Shown here piece by piece: positions 1-11,107 of a stretch of DNA of 64,000 bases. Origin of the DNA: Ilyonectria destructans (Eukaryota > Ascomycota > Sordariomycetes > Hypocreales > Nectriaceae). The stretch is from contig JAHEWK010000010.1 in assembly GCA_020740775.1 (NCBI GenBank), positions 2,604,001 to 2,668,000 of the forward strand. The letters run 5' to 3'. Position numbers and translations under genes: made by a program. The notes under the pieces were generated by a model that was given only the letters and a program-made list of their open reading frames with translations, made no database searches and was not told the DNA's origin. Position 1 is the stretch's first letter. The number at the start of each line of letters is the position of its first letter.

Positions 1-650
1 TTAATAATATATATCTTCCAGCTGATATATTTAAGAGTAATAAATATAATAAAAATAGTAAAAACCCTTTATAGCTATATTAATAATAACAATATTAAAT
101 AAAAAAATAAGTATACCTTAAGGGATATATATAATAATTGAGTATATATAGAAATTAATATTAATCTTACTATAGTAAATATAAATATATAAATAGCTAT
201 ACTATTTATATAGAGTGAGAAACTTAATACTTCTAGCAGATATATAATAATTAATATAGTTTATTTAAAGCTAAAACTACCTATTACCTATATTAATATT
301 GGATATTTCTTCTTATTTATATATCTCACTTTATTATTTAATAGTATAAAAAGAATAATTTGCATACTTCTAAAGTTACTATTAAGAGCTATATAGATAT
401 CTAAGGATATAACTATTACTATTATTTATAAAAAACTTAAGGACTAATAATAAGAAAGATATAAAGCTATTAAATAACTTACTATTAAACTTAAGGACTA
501 TAAGGCAGTCTACTAAAGTAGAATTTTAGGCGTAAAACCTGTTAGATTAACTAGCTGTGCTATTTTATATAAAAGTGTAGGATACCCCACTTATACTTAT
601 AGCTGTTATTATAAGCCCAGATTGTCTGAGACATCTAATTGGGTAGATAT
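1..650. repeat. AT-rich, RIP-like degraded island (left edge)
   Basis: The stretch is almost pure A/T with TA and TAT runs, no useful ORF, and scattered short GC-bearing relics from about 480. This matches the islands further along that can be shown to be mutated retrotransposons. No LTR pair or coding motif could be recognised here, so its source is unknown. It continues beyond the window. Reading it as RIP is an inference from composition. Confidence 0.75.
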
Positions 651-1194
651 CTATTCTTAATTGCATCAGGTCCCCACTCTGAGTTTCTATACAGCCTTTA
701 TACTGAAGTAGCTAGAAGGATATTGCTATAACAATTACACGCCCATTATGCAAAATACACACCGTGACGGCTGTGATTATCCAGATATATCATCTGTTGG
801 ATTGACCCTCGGGTGACGACATAAGGGCCGGATAGGCACAATCCTCTGATATATCAATATCCTGATTACAGTTATAGGTGGCGAAATTGACATCATAGGT
901 GGCGAAAAGCCCCCATAGAAAAGAGGAGGCCGGAGACTCCGGGGATCATAAAGGAGAATGATGATAAATTAATACAATCATCGTCAAAAACACTATTGCC
1001 CTGATTGAATTGGCTGTGACGGATCCATCAGTACGTACTAATCCGATACATCAACATGTCGGGGCCCAATCCGAGCCTCCACGACACGTATCTACTCGCT
1101 GGAGCCAGGAGACTTGGTTCAACCTTAGAGGTCATCCGCTTGAATTCTAACTAACCCAAGCAGTATCTGGTCAAAGGTACTCATGTTATCTGCC
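651..1194. other. Transition zone without a gene
   Basis: Composition changes from AT-rich to balanced between about 600 and 760. I see no gene. A 13-bp direct repeat (ATAGGTGGCGAAA) occurs at 874-886 and 895-907. The rest would form the 3' flank of the GMC oxidoreductase gene on the minus strand. Confidence 0.5.
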
Positions 1195-3171
1195 TTACTG
1201 CTTCAGCCCTAGCTCCTGAATAATGATATCCGCAGCCTTTTCGCCGATTACCAAGCTTGCATTTTGTGTATTCGCGCCCATATTCGTAGGTGGGATACTT
1301 AGGTCGGCAATCTTCAGCCCCTGAGTGCCGTACACGTTCAGCTGATGATCTACGACGCCGAAGTTCTCGCGAAGCGCCATCCTTGCCGTGCCGAGCGAAT
1401 GCCACGTGGTACTAATTTTCTCGCGCAGCCATTGCTCGATAGCGTCATTATCTTCAGATGAGTATTGGAGATCTTGAACATCTCTGAGCGGGGCGTCTGT
1501 CTCGATGCATGCCGCTGCAGACCCGTCAGGGAAGCGTGGGTGTCCTAGGGCCAGCTCACCACGATATATAGCTGTGCGCCGCATAATCTCTCGCTGCTTC
1601 TTGTACGCCCAAATCTGCGTTTTCAGGTCAACGTCGTGAACGTCTGTGAAGAAGCCGACGTCGAAGTCTAGCGGATCGCTCAACTCGGGCCCAGTAATGT
1701 GTATATGCCCACGTGAGTATGGGTAGGCCGTGACATTGAAGACCGTGACATACTGCCCAGCTGGGATGGCTGAATGATCACCGAGGAAGCTGTTATTATT
1801 AGCACTGCTGGAGCAAGGAATGATCATTAACGCTTGCGAGATCTTACAATGACATTAGACCCATAAGCATCAGAGGCTTGTCAAGAGTGTGCTTGAAGTC
1901 TCGGTCCCAGGTGGCTTGGAATTCAGGGCCAAGAGCGGTGATATCAGCCTCTATCGGCCGAAGTTTGGCGGCGATGTCGATGGCATTCCAGCCCAAGATC
2001 TTGTCGTTCTTTTTGATGAGGCTTGTCACGTCGGCGCGACCGCTGAGGATCCCATCGATTGTCTCATGTGGCTGAAGGTTTGTCTTGTAGGGGTAGGCGC
2101 TTGCATTATGGTCTTGGTATTCATGACCAACACCAGGCAAATCTACCACAACTGGGACGCCTGCGCGCTTCAACACCTCTGGGTCGCCAAGCCCAGATCT
2201 CTCCAGAACTGATGGCGTACCACAAGCGCCACAGGATACAACTACCAGCTTCCTCGCCTTGACGGTGAGCGGGCCAGTGGTGGCCTGGAAGTCAGGGTTT
2301 GGGGTGTATTCAACGCCAACTGCACGCTTGTTTTCGTCGAACAAGACACGTAAGACCTTGGATTCAACCAAAACGTGTAGATGGGGATGCTTGCCGTCCT
2401 GAAGCTTTGGGTGGAGGTAGGTGTGCGCTGTATCTTGTCGCTTGCCATCAGGCGAGACATACCGCAGCCAGCGGCCAATACCATTATTGGCGCCCAAAGA
2501 CTGCAAGTCTGTGATCTCTGGCCAGCCGACCTTCGACGAAGCCTTGATAAAGTCGTCTTCAGAGGTAGAGGCGCGGAATGTGCCATCGGACACATGAATG
2601 GGCCCGTTGTAGCCGTGATGACATTTTTCGCCCTTCCCGTGGAATGTTTCGAGCTGTGAAAATGTCAGCTAACCTAGGTACATGTAGTTAACGCAAATGC
2701 CCTCGGCTCACCTTCTTCAAGTACGGCCAGAGGTCCTCTGTGGACCATCCAGGAGTCTTCCACGAGTCAAAATCGGACCGCTGTGCACGGGTGTACATCA
2801 TGAAATTAATGGATGATCCGCCGCCTAGGGTCCCTCCGGACGCGACGATGACCTCACGATCGGCGAGTTGCTTTGCCTTGCTTCCCTTATAGAAGATGGC
2901 TGTCTTGCTGGTTGGTAAAAGATGCGACAGGGAGAGCGCTGGGTGGATGACGCTGGGCACGTTATAGTTGTTCTGGCCTCCCTCGATGACCAAAATGGAC
3001 AGGCTGGCATCGGCTTCGGCTAGTCTTCCTGCCACGACACATGCCGCTGTCCCACCTAGGATCCAATTTGAGCATCTGGCTTGAGGCCAATTCATCGAGG
3101 TCGTGCTTACCTCCAGCAATAATCACATCCACCTCCTGGATTTCTTCAGCGAGCTTGGTGTATAAGCCCAT
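1195..3171 (-). CDS. GMC oxidoreductase, alcohol-oxidase-like flavoenzyme
   Basis: FAD-dependent alcohol oxidase-type enzyme of the glucose-methanol-choline family. Four exons are inferred: 3171-3111, 3055-2712, 2653-1848 and 1789-1195, with introns of 55, 58 and 58 nt bounded by GT and AG. They sum to 1806 nt (601 aa) in one open frame. The start is the only ATG in frame upstream of the FAD fold, which opens with DVIIAGGGTAA. Further support: GGGSSINFMMYTRA near residue 100, which is the GMC signature and very like methanol/alcohol oxidases; a mid-protein SCGACGTPSVLERSG segment (second GMC signature); and the C-terminal catalytic WHSLGT and GANTQNA blocks holding the His and Asn. Compared with yeast methanol oxidases it lacks the long loop before the catalytic His and the C-terminal tail with a PTS1 signal, ending instead in ELGLKQ. 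A peroxisomal methanol oxidase is therefore unlikely; substrate unknown. Neighbours give no pathway hint. Confidence 0.93.
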
Positions 3172-4239
3172 CGTGAATTTGGCTGTTGCGACAACAAACA
3201 AAAGGTACGTAGATAATTATGAGAGAAAATGGTGAGAGTGGTTGTCAGTATGTTGCAGATTGTCCTTCCTTCCTGGGACTTTATATTGGTGTGGCCGCCA
3301 TATTGTTGCTTAGGGCTTACATTCACAAGTACGCTGTATCGCGACGCAACCGCACTCGCTCGTATTATAGCCCTTCCTATTGGGTAAAACTTGCTTGCAT
3401 AAAGCCCTATGAAACCGAACTCGCTCGTCTTAGAGCTCTTCCTATTGGGTAAAAACTTGTTAGCATGAATCCCTCACTGAATCCTACATGGACTCTCTCG
3501 CATTATGGTTGTTCCTATTGGGTAAAGATGCTGTGTCTTATTAAATGTTGAGACATAAGGTCCACAGATAAAGAGGTGTGGCATTTGTTCATGTGGGATA
3601 GTATTAATATCCGGGAAATATTAAACATCTAAACGCACAACTAGTGAGATTAACCAATTAACAGTCTTTAAATGCGAGCAACGCGACAGCCCAGTTTAAG
3701 TCGCACATAATCTCCCCGTCGTCCCATTATCGAATCTTCAGACCCGCCGCAATTAAACCAGCTGACACGCAATCATGAATGACGATTGCTACACTGCCTC
3801 ACAAAGTAGCGGATCTGTAGTCTCCTGGAGTATCTATTGTAGGTACGGATATACTTCATACAAACTCGCTATCGTAGTTGTCTTCCCCATACCCCGTGCA
3901 GTATCATTCATCGCCCCACTCAAAGGGGCGGTGCTAAATCAATGTGATAAGCCTCTGTGTTGTCAAATGCAGAGAATTAGGGACCAAATGTCGTTGGCAT
4001 GTTCAATTTGCTCAAGATGCAGACGGTATTTAAGTACCACCTCTCTCCCCGTTATTCGTCTCTCAAACAAAAACCTCCATCCAGCTGAACAACTGACAAG
4101 AACCTCCCTCTTGTCGTGCATTTAATCATCCGCACTAGAAACGCTCTGCCGGAAGCACTTCCTCGACTGCCTGACTTCCAAACCACGTCACGCTCGCGAA
4201 CCCATACACAAAAATCTCCGATTCCCGAACCAACACGAA
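3172..4239. other. Divergent intergenic region between GMC and RTA1 genes
   Basis: This region holds both promoters, pointing away from each other. Apart from the tandem repeat at 3340-3585, I see no conserved coding sequence. Short open frames here have no domain signature and are probably chance. CT-rich tracts near 4040-4110 and 4160-4230 precede the RTA1 start, as is common in fungal promoters. Confidence 0.5.
3340..3585. repeat. Dispersed tandem repeat, ~65-75 bp unit with TTCCTATTGGGTAAA core
   Basis: The 15-bp core TTCCTATTGGGTAAA occurs at 3374, 3439 and 3512, each preceded by a CTCG(T/C)(A/C)TTA-like stretch. After the last unit comes a tail (AAATGTTGAGACATAAGG and TCCACAGATAAAGAGG). 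Two units plus the same tail recur at 10255-10425, so this is a mobile or dispersed repeat rather than a local tandem. No ORF or terminal repeat identifies its type. The core contains ATTGG, the reverse complement of CCAAT. Confidence 0.8.
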
Positions 4240-5241
4240 ATGGCAAGAGAATACTATCGTTACGACCCATCCCTCCCGGCCGCTATCATCTTTACCGTAC
4301 TCTTCATACTATCAGCGGCGGTCCATCTCTTTCAGCTGGTAGAGTCGAAGACGTGGTACTTTATGCCATTCCTTGTTGGCTGTCTTTGTATGGTTCCCTA
4401 TCCAAGATGGTTGCCGAGGACAGGAAGCCAGATCTTTTTTAGGGTGGATCGTAGCTAATAGAGATTCATACAGTTGAAGCAATCGGGTATATAGGAAGAG
4501 CAATCAGCGCGGCACAAACTCCTGACTGGACTCGGTCACCGTATATCACCCAGGTTCTGCTATTACTCCTTGGACCGACTTTCTTCGCCGCGTCGATTTA
4601 TATGATTCTGGGGCGATTGATCCAACTTCTGAATGCGGACAAGCACTCATTGATCAGGCCAAGCCGGTTAACGAAGTTCTTCCTTATTGGAGATATTGCA
4701 TCTATTGCAGCACAGGGGTTAGGTGAGTGACCAACAATAAGGCAGAGACAGTAATGCGATTTCAGGAAGAATAATGACTAATGACTACGAAGGTGGCGGA
4801 AAGCTCGCAAACGCAGAGACCCCCGACGAGAGAGACCAGGCACAAACGATAATCATCGTCGGGCTTGCCATACAAATTGTGTTTTTTAGCCTGTTCATGG
4901 CTGTCACCTGCGTCTTCCACTACCGAATCAACAAAGAGCCCACAGCGAAGAGCTCTAGCATCAACTCTCCCTGGGAAAAGCTTCTTCTAGTGCTGTATGC
5001 ATCGAGTCTCCTCATCCTGGTACGGTCCGTCTTCCGAGTGATTGAGTATGTCACAGGCCACGATGGCGAAATCCAATCTAAGGAGGTCTATATTTATATT
5101 TTTGATGCTTTGTTGATGGCTATTGTGGTCGTGATTTTCAACATTTTCCACCCATCTAAGGTCCTCAGTATCCCAGGCAGGGATCGTCTGAATAACTCGG
5201 ATAGTGGGGTCGGATTGTTTTTGGTTAATGCACGCACATAG
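4240..5241 (+). CDS. RTA1-like lipid-translocating exporter family membrane protein
   Basis: Seven-helix membrane protein of the fungal RTA1/RSB1 family, members of which are linked to sphingoid-base export and resistance to toxic lipophilic compounds. Three exons: 4240-4387, 4474-4722 and 4766-5241, with introns of 86 and 43 nt; sum 873 nt, 290 aa, typical of the family. The start gives MAREYYRYDPSLPAA, the usual RTA1 N-terminus (Tyr-rich, then first helix). The first splice restores the family hallmark (F-E-A-I-G-Y-x-x-R). Exon 2 encodes GPTFFAASIYMILGRLI and the IGD loop, and the second splice joins QGLG to RIM. Hydrophobic segments recur through the whole chain. The intron-1 branch site GCTAAT lies 16 nt before the acceptor. 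Substrate is unknown. Confidence 0.93.
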
Positions 5242-5311
5242 AGGGTCGAAATATGTCGTTCAAAAGATGGAGTCACTTGCATTGCCTGTTGGCAGAGCTA
5301 AGAACCGCCAC

Positions 5312-5575
5312 GGAATAATCGGGGTGGACGCAGATATGGGGGGAACCAAACAAATCAAGGCCCAGTTTCTTGACGCGGATCCTCACCTTTTTTTGGTAAT
5401 TTCCTACTCCATCGTATTTTAGGTACAAGCTCGCATTTAAGACGATTTAATTGGACATAGCGTAAGCTCAGGAGGCCGGCCTGGGTCCTCACATAGCCAA
5501 GCCACCACAGTCGTCGTCAACAAGCTCCACTTGCGATACGTCGCTCCGTCCACCTCCGCAACTCCGAGCATGCGT
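5312..5575 (-). repeat. Dispersed repeat, inverted copy of 63131-63420
   Basis: About 260 bp match, in reverse orientation, the segment at 63131-63420 near the other end of the window, including GTTGCGGAGGTGGACGGAGC and TTTGATTCCCCCCATTGTCT there. On the minus strand both copies keep the same open peptide stretch (AEVDGATYRK, then TVVAWL or TMVAWL, then DPGRPPELTLCPI). The 63-kb copy has a small insertion of CTCAGCTTTGTGTG type. The conserved frame suggests a fragment of a mobile-element gene or captured exon, but I do not recognise the protein. It lies directly upstream of the Zn2Cys6 gene, so part of that gene's promoter is repeat-derived. Confidence 0.8.
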
Positions 5576-5663
5576 AAATAAGGCGGCGTGCGGAAGAGAA
5601 TCTGCTCATCAGTGACGGCTACATCGTGCGCCAAGACCCTCACCTCCCTTGTTCGTCGCATAC

Positions 5664-7080
5664 ATGACCCTAGGCCATTCCTCAGTCGCGGCATGCACTC
5701 CCGAGACTTCCGTCTCCAATGCCGCGCCAAGCGCCGAAAGTTCCGGCCCATTGCGCCGGCCACATCGCAAGTCCCGACAAGGGTGCCGGCGTTGTAAAAC
5801 GAGGAGGGTGAAGGTCCGTAGACTCCGTCCTGCCGCCTTAGGGAGTGTAGAGCAACTTTATTGAGCAACACACTGACTCAGACTGGCATCAGTGCGACGA
5901 GAGCCGACCGGCATGTGGGAATTGCTACAGATTGGGTATCTTGTGCGATTACTTCAACACCGCCTATCCTTCAAACAACCATCCCAGGGGGCGCGTGAGA
6001 ATCGTCCCACTTCGACGCTATGCTCCTAGAGACGTTTCCCTCACTGCTCCAGTTCCAACGCACCAGCATGAGCCAGAACCACCAGCGCCAGTGCCAGCAC
6101 CAACAAGCGCTACATCCATCACCTCCCACAACCCCTACGCCTCCTACACCTCCTACACCTCCTACAGCCTTGTGCCTGTCACGGTTGGAACGCCTGCAGA
6201 TCGTCTCCTCGAGCTCCGGCTCTTCCATCACTTCCACACCATGGCCACTCAGTTATCACAAGCCCAAAACATCTGGTCCACTTGGATCGTCGAGGTAGCA
6301 TTGAGAACACCCAGTGTCATGGATGCTGTTCTTGGCTTCTCGGCCTTCCATATTCGGCGGTCCAATGACTTCGACCGGGCCGTTCGCGAGACCTCGTATA
6401 AGTATATGGCGCGAGCTATACGCTCCCATACAGAACAGCTGCATAGCGGCATTAATGAGAGTAATGCCGCACCTATTATCGCGGCCTGCGCTATCCTCCT
6501 GTTTCACGGAAGCGTGAACCAAATATACCTGAGTGCTGAGGCTGAGCATCAGTTGCCTCTGCACTGGTTCCGCCCATTCCAATTTGTCCGTGCTGTCTTC
6601 TTCGTGGCGTGGCCATGGGTCTTGGATACTGGGAACATTGGCCATAGGCTCGAAGGACTATCGACAACGCAGCAACTCATACCACAAGGAAGAAACCTCG
6701 ACAAATTTAATTTCTTGCTTGATGATCTACACACCGAAGGGCTACTCGATCAGGAAACCATGTCCGCATATACCGTTGCTGTGGCTAATCTTTCCTGTAT
6801 TTATTGCAGTCCGCAGTATACGAATATCCTTCGATTCCCAGCCGTCGTCTCGTCTAGGTTTACTGATTTACTAGAAGCTAAGGATCCGAGGACTTTAGCC
6901 ATCGTTGGCTATTTTTTCATGCTGTTGAAGATTGCCCGTCCGCTCTGGTGGGTAGATGGAGTGCCGGAGCGGGAGTTCACTGCTATTATGGCGTTCTTGC
7001 CTAGAGATTGGTGGCCCCTGATGGGCTGGGCAATTCAAGAATTTGGATGGAGTGAAGTTGGCTTGGGCTTAAAGATATAG
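5664..7080 (+). CDS. Zn(II)2Cys6 transcription factor, short MHR type
   Basis: Nuclear DNA-binding regulator. Two exons: 5664-5813 and 5893-7080, with a 79-nt phase-0 intron that splits the zinc cluster after VK, a position commonly used in this family. The donor is the weak GTCCGT. The product is 445 aa. The cluster has perfect CX2CX6CX6CX2CX6C spacing at C41, C44, C51, C58, C61 and C68, preceded by HRKSRQG. A proline/threonine-rich stretch (PTPPTPPTPPT-like coding repeats in another frame, SYTSY repeats in this one) follows near residues 110-125. Then comes an LLELRLFHHFHT block and helical repeats as in the fungal-specific TF region of sterol-uptake-control-like (Upc2-type) proteins. The first ATG in frame with HRKSR is used as start. 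Targets are unknown. A repeat lies immediately upstream and an AT-rich island immediately downstream. Confidence 0.88.
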
Positions 7081-7084
7081 ATTG

Positions 7085-8165
7085 ACTTAATAAGAAAATG
7101 CGTCTTTATTGCTATTATATTATCTTAGTCTTATCTATAAAATATCTCCAGTAAGTTTTATTGCTCTTATACTTATAGAAAACCTGGTATTTATATAATA
7201 ATAATTACCTAAATAGACTTTATATTTTATTAAGTTTATAAAGAATTATTAAGATAATTATATAAACTTTAAGCTAGATATATACTGCTAGTAAAAAAGA
7301 TATATAATTAAGTTATATTAATTCTATAGGATTTTATAGTAAGTATAGTATATATAAATATTAATTATAAATTAAAAATTATACTTAAGATTTAGAAAAT
7401 AAAATAACTGCTAATTCTTCTAAAAAAAGATGTAATCTATTATAGTATAAAATACTTTATACTATTTAATTTCCCTATTAAATTATATTTATCTATTAGT
7501 TATTAAGATTTATTTATTAGTAAAAATATTATTCTAAATACTATTAAAGAAAATTATATTCTAATTATAAATAGGTATCTTACTTTAGAGAGTATTAATA
7601 TTATTACCCTCTAGCTCTATATATTATTAATTAGCTTTTTATTTTTAAATAAAAATTAATTTTTATCTCTATTTAAATTTATAATTCTATATTATTATCT
7701 ACTTAAGATTAATAATATATTTATTAAACTTATAGTAATATTAAATAGAAAGCTTAAAAATATTAAGGTTTTTAATAAATATACTATCTATAATCTTATA
7801 ATAGTAATTCTATATATATATATATTAAGCTAGCTATCTTTAAAGATATTAATATTTTATATTTATAATATAGATATAAAAATACTAAAAGTACTTATAG
7901 CTATTAAAAATCTAAAGCTAAATATAATAATAATCTTTCTTAAGATATTTAAATATATTACTTTTATATAAAATAGTCTAAACTATACTATCAGTTAACT
8001 TAATACTATAAATATATAATTTACTATTTTAATTATTACTACTATTAATAAGATAACTAAAAGAATTATTAGAGCCCTTTTAGAGTATAATTTAGTTCTT
8101 ATTATTCTGCTACTTAATTATAAGAGTGCTATTATAAGAAAGTATAGTAAAGGTGCAGTTATTAG
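7085..8165. repeat. AT-rich RIP-like island
   Basis: A TA-rich block with no usable ORF begins within a few bases of the end of the Zn2Cys6 gene. Its right part (about 7900-8165) matches 60530-60815 in the same orientation, including a run around ATTATTACTACTATTAATAA. It is therefore a copy of a repeat present at least twice here, which fits RIP as the cause of its composition. No LTR or transposase motif was recognised. Confidence 0.75.
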
Positions 8166-8476
8166 CTAGCTTCGTTATTAAGGACTTTCCAGCGGGAAGC
8201 TTAAGATACTTGCCGTCGGGGGGCGGGACGAGGTTGCAGCTGCGGTCAGCTTGCATCCACCATTCGGCCTTGGTGAGGTTGTAGAGAGGGTTGACGACGA
8301 GGTTGGTGTTGGGATTATCGACAGAAGAGTCGTTTCCTCCCTGGAATTTATTAGATGCAACTCGCAATTTTGTGTAAGTAGTATGTATTTACCTTGCAGT
8401 ACATGCCCTCGTTCCATGAGGCAATGTGAGCGCTCGCAGAATCGGCGAGAGAAAGAAGAATAGCGGCAGAAAGCAT
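8110..8476 (-). pseudogene. Truncated secreted LPMO-like (N-terminal His) protein gene
   Basis: Exon 1 (8476-8393) encodes a signal peptide (MLSAAILLSLADSASA) with predicted cleavage before HIASWNEGMYCK. After a 52-nt intron (8392-8341), exon 2 begins GGNDSSVDNPNTN and runs through NPLYNLTKAEWWMQ and LVPPPDGKYLKLPAGK. A mature N-terminal His followed by this pattern resembles a fungal secreted family related to copper lytic polysaccharide monooxygenases; the family name is from memory and not certain. After about 95 residues the frame enters the AT-rich island and stops at 8110, so two thirds of the protein is missing or mutated beyond recognition. A second, shorter fragment of the same gene lies at 60815-60866. 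As it stands it could at best encode a small secreted peptide. Confidence 0.7.
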
Positions 8477-9295
8477 TTTTCCTGTTAAGGGATGATTTGA
8501 CTTTTGATCAATAAAGAGAGTGATTTAAAGATTTGAAGATGATTGTGCAATGCTGGGTTGCAATGAAAGGACGGTGCTAGCACCAAAAAAAAAGAAGCGA
8601 ACGAGGTTGAACAGAAAGTGATTGTGAAGCTGTTTCTAGATATAGACACTGACCATGACTTATATATCTAACCATTGTGCGAGGCCCGTATGGAGTATTC
8701 ATCGTCGAGTCAGCTCGTGAGTCAAAAGACCCTTCATCTCCCTTAGTCAAGCGCCTAAGCGACAGCCAAGGACCCAGCTTCCGGGAGCGGCTGCCCGGCA
8801 AGCAGGGATCACCATCTTTTATGGGCGACACTATCAGTGCCATTAAAAGCGTGGAGATGAAACGACGAAGCGGATGCCGAGGTCCCGAATGTGACCATTC
8901 ATAAGATGGGGGTTTTCGCCCCTTGAAGATCCTCGTCAGGTGGATGATGTCGTAAGCCTTAGAAACGTTCCAAACAGATGAAAGCGGCGTCGCCCATTGA
9001 ATCGACGCTGTTTGGTGTTGACACATTGGCACTTTGGACAAGGGGGGGCTTACGTTGGCTGGGCTCACATCGCCGTCCGTAGGCTTGCGTAGAATTGCTC
9101 CTTTGTCCCTAGCACCGACCTATCTCTCAGCTTGTAATCAAACCAAAAGCTACCGGAAGAGTTTCCGTCTCGTGAAGTAATTAGCTGTCGAGCTTCGCTG
9201 AATCTGCACCTGCCGAACGGACCGCCCTCTATTGCGCTTTTCCTACCCGAACCCTATGATCAAGACGCGGAGGCATATGGAAGCAACAGTCTACC
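8477..9295. other. Upstream region of the LPMO-like fragment, no supported gene
   Basis: Balanced-composition sequence between two minus-strand genes. A 163-codon frame on the minus strand (9068-8577) has no domain signature and lies where the promoter of the LPMO-like gene should be, so I treat it as chance. Nothing else is recognisable. Confidence 0.4.
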
Positions 9296-9958
9296 CTATA
9301 GAAGCTCTCTTGGGTCCTCCTCGGGTGTGCTTTCCTCCTCCATCCCACCAGCCGCATTCCCCAGCTTATGTTTAAAACATCCGACATGACTGCCATAAGC
9401 GCACCAATAATTGGCACAATCCTCATGGGCTATGCAGCCCGTGTCCAGTGGAGGAGAGTTTATCGGTACCCAGCTCAAGCACGTTGGATTCTCGACGCAT
9501 ACAGAGCCGTGACCCACGCCCACATAGCGACACGTTGTCACAGTCGCTGTCGACACACAACTGCTACCTGTCGGGGACGTTGTCGTTGATAGCTTCGGCA
9601 TTGGCGGACTGTTGCTGGGCCGTCCATAGATCGCAGTCGTTGAAGTGATCTGGGGGTCATGACCCATGCCTTCACAGAGGGCGCACTGTTTAGGCGGTCG
9701 TTCGACGTCCTCTGGAAAGTCGTTGAAAGGGACCTGGCCGCCGTACTCCGCTCTGTCGTAAAGGGAGACAGCGGAACTGTCCTGGATGCCGGGGATTTGG
9801 GAGTCCGTGGGGCCGCCAGTCTGGCCTGCCTCGCTAGGAGGCGCTGCTGCGAGGACTGCACGCGATATAGTAGATGCTGTAGCCCTCTCCTGGAGTGGAA
9901 GGAAACCGGCTTTAGTGAGTGTCCCTAGCAACGCGAGAGGAATAAGGTTCTTGTGCAT
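9296..9958 (-). CDS. Small secreted cysteine-rich protein (10 Cys)
   Basis: Single-exon gene of unknown function, 220 aa from the ATG at 9958. That start gives a good signal peptide (MHKNLIPLALLGTLTKAGF). A further in-frame ATG 18 codons upstream would bury the signal sequence and is less likely. The mature chain has a low-complexity Ala/Ser/Pro/Thr-rich N-terminal half with a CALCEG motif. The C-terminal half carries eight more cysteines in about 65 residues (CVSTATVTTCRYVGVG, then C-x5-C, then C-x5-C-x4-C-x6-C) and ends in an acidic tail (EEESTPEEDPRELL). Size, secretion and paired cysteines are like candidate effectors or cell-wall proteins, but no family was recognised. A frame running antisense to it is a shadow. 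Confidence 0.75.
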   Translation of the reverse strand: MHKNLIPLALLGTLTKAGFLPLQERATASTISRAVLAAAPPSEAGQTGGPTDSQIPGIQDSSAVSLYDRAEYGGQVPFNDFPEDVERPPKQCALCEGMGHDPQITSTTAIYGRPSNSPPMPKLSTTTSPTGSSCVSTATVTTCRYVGVGHGSVCVENPTCLSWVPINSPPLDTGCIAHEDCANYWCAYGSHVGCFKHKLGNAAGGMEEESTPEEDPRELL

Positions 9959-10254
9959 GATGGAAGTGTTTATTTGGGGGAATTGGACAAAAGTTTGTAG
10001 CGTAATTGACATTGCTAGATCGGGTTAACGAGTAATCACTTCCGGCGGGAATCCTTTATACTGTCGGCTTTCTCAATTACCTCCGGCATATAGATGCCCT
10101 GACATGACAAGACAGCTGCGGCACATCTAAGACCGCATCCGACTGGTAGGCGAGTATCAAGGGGGGGAGAGCGTCTTTGGGTGTTTCCAAGTCCGAGCCG
10201 GGATGCCAATAGCCCCTTGTCACGAGAATTCCCCGTCTCGTTTATCAGCGGTTC

Positions 10255-10425
10255 CCCTGGTAAAGTTTCTCGTATTGTAGTTCTTCCTATTGGGTAAAAC
10301 TTGCCAGTATGAACCCCTCACTAAATCCTATAAAATCGAACTCTCTCGTATTGTGGTTCTTCCTACCGGGTAAAGATGCCGTGCTTATAAAATGTTGAGA
10401 TGTAAGGTCCACAGACAAGGAGGTA
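10255..10425. repeat. Second copy of the TTCCTATTGGGTAAA repeat
   Basis: Cores at 10284 (TTCCTATTGGGTAAA) and 10360 (TTCCTACCGGGTAAA), 76 bp apart, each preceded by CTCGTATTGT, and followed by the same tail as the 3.3-kb copy (AAATGTTGAGATGTAAGG, then TCCACAGACAAGGAGG). Two units here against three there. Orientation is the same. Confidence 0.8.
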
Positions 10426-10749
10426 CTTCAAACTGTAGGATTTAGCTTGTATCTCAACATTTCCAGACCCCGCGTTATTGACCGCCCCAGAGGCGGCAAG
10501 TCGCTGGAAATGTGGCACTAAGTCTTCTTGCAGCAAGGGCTTGTTGTTCTTTCGCCAATCCAAGAGCGAGACGGGATCTAGGTTGAGCCAGATCACTACG
10601 TGGGTCATAACTTGCATCTTCATCCGGCCATCATCTTTGGTTGGCTAGAGTAGCTTGTAGACATCAGAAAAGGAGATAACTAAGAAACTCAATGAGAAAC
10701 TGGTAGAACTCGTGATAGGCTTTGTTATCGGTGCCTGGAGGAACCCTCT

Positions 10750-10925
10750 GGGCCGTTTTGACCTTGGAATGGCTGTATGAGAAGATTCCTCTGTCTGCAA
10801 GGGGTAGAAGAGTTAACACACTCGGACGGCTGGAACGGCCGCATGCTCGACAGGCAGGATCGTGGCTAGCTTCTCGCAATCTGCTGCTATGTGGAATAAC
10901 CCGGCTTCGGGAAAGTCGGATATTA
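10750..10925. repeat. Dispersed ~150-bp repeat, copy 1 (partner at 20540-20695)
   Basis: Direct copy, diverged by scattered substitutions, of 20540-20695. Shared blocks include TTTTGACCT(T/C)GGAATG, CCTCTGTCTGCAAGGGGTAG, GTTAAC, CAGGATCGTG and GGAATAACCCGGCTTC. It is not confined to RIP-type changes and has no ORF in common. Element type unknown. Confidence 0.7.
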
Positions 10926-11075
10926 CAGGAGCCTGACTCTCACCTGTTTCGCACCGCTTTTGGTTAGATCTTTTGTCATGGAGGGATTCTTCACCTGAGT
11001 TTCAGATGTCGACAAGTCAAATAACCTCCAAGGCTCCGATTTGCATTGCAGTCACTTGACAAGCAGAAACCTCAA

Positions 11076-11076
11076 A

Positions 11077-11107
<31 letters not shown>

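Noticed and set aside
3775..4125. 116-codon plus-strand ORF upstream of the RTA1 gene
   Set aside because: Cys/Ser-rich translation without a signal peptide or family pattern; it lies in the promoter region.
8577..9068. 163-codon minus-strand ORF
   Set aside because: No signature, low-complexity mix, and it occupies the promoter position of the LPMO-like gene.
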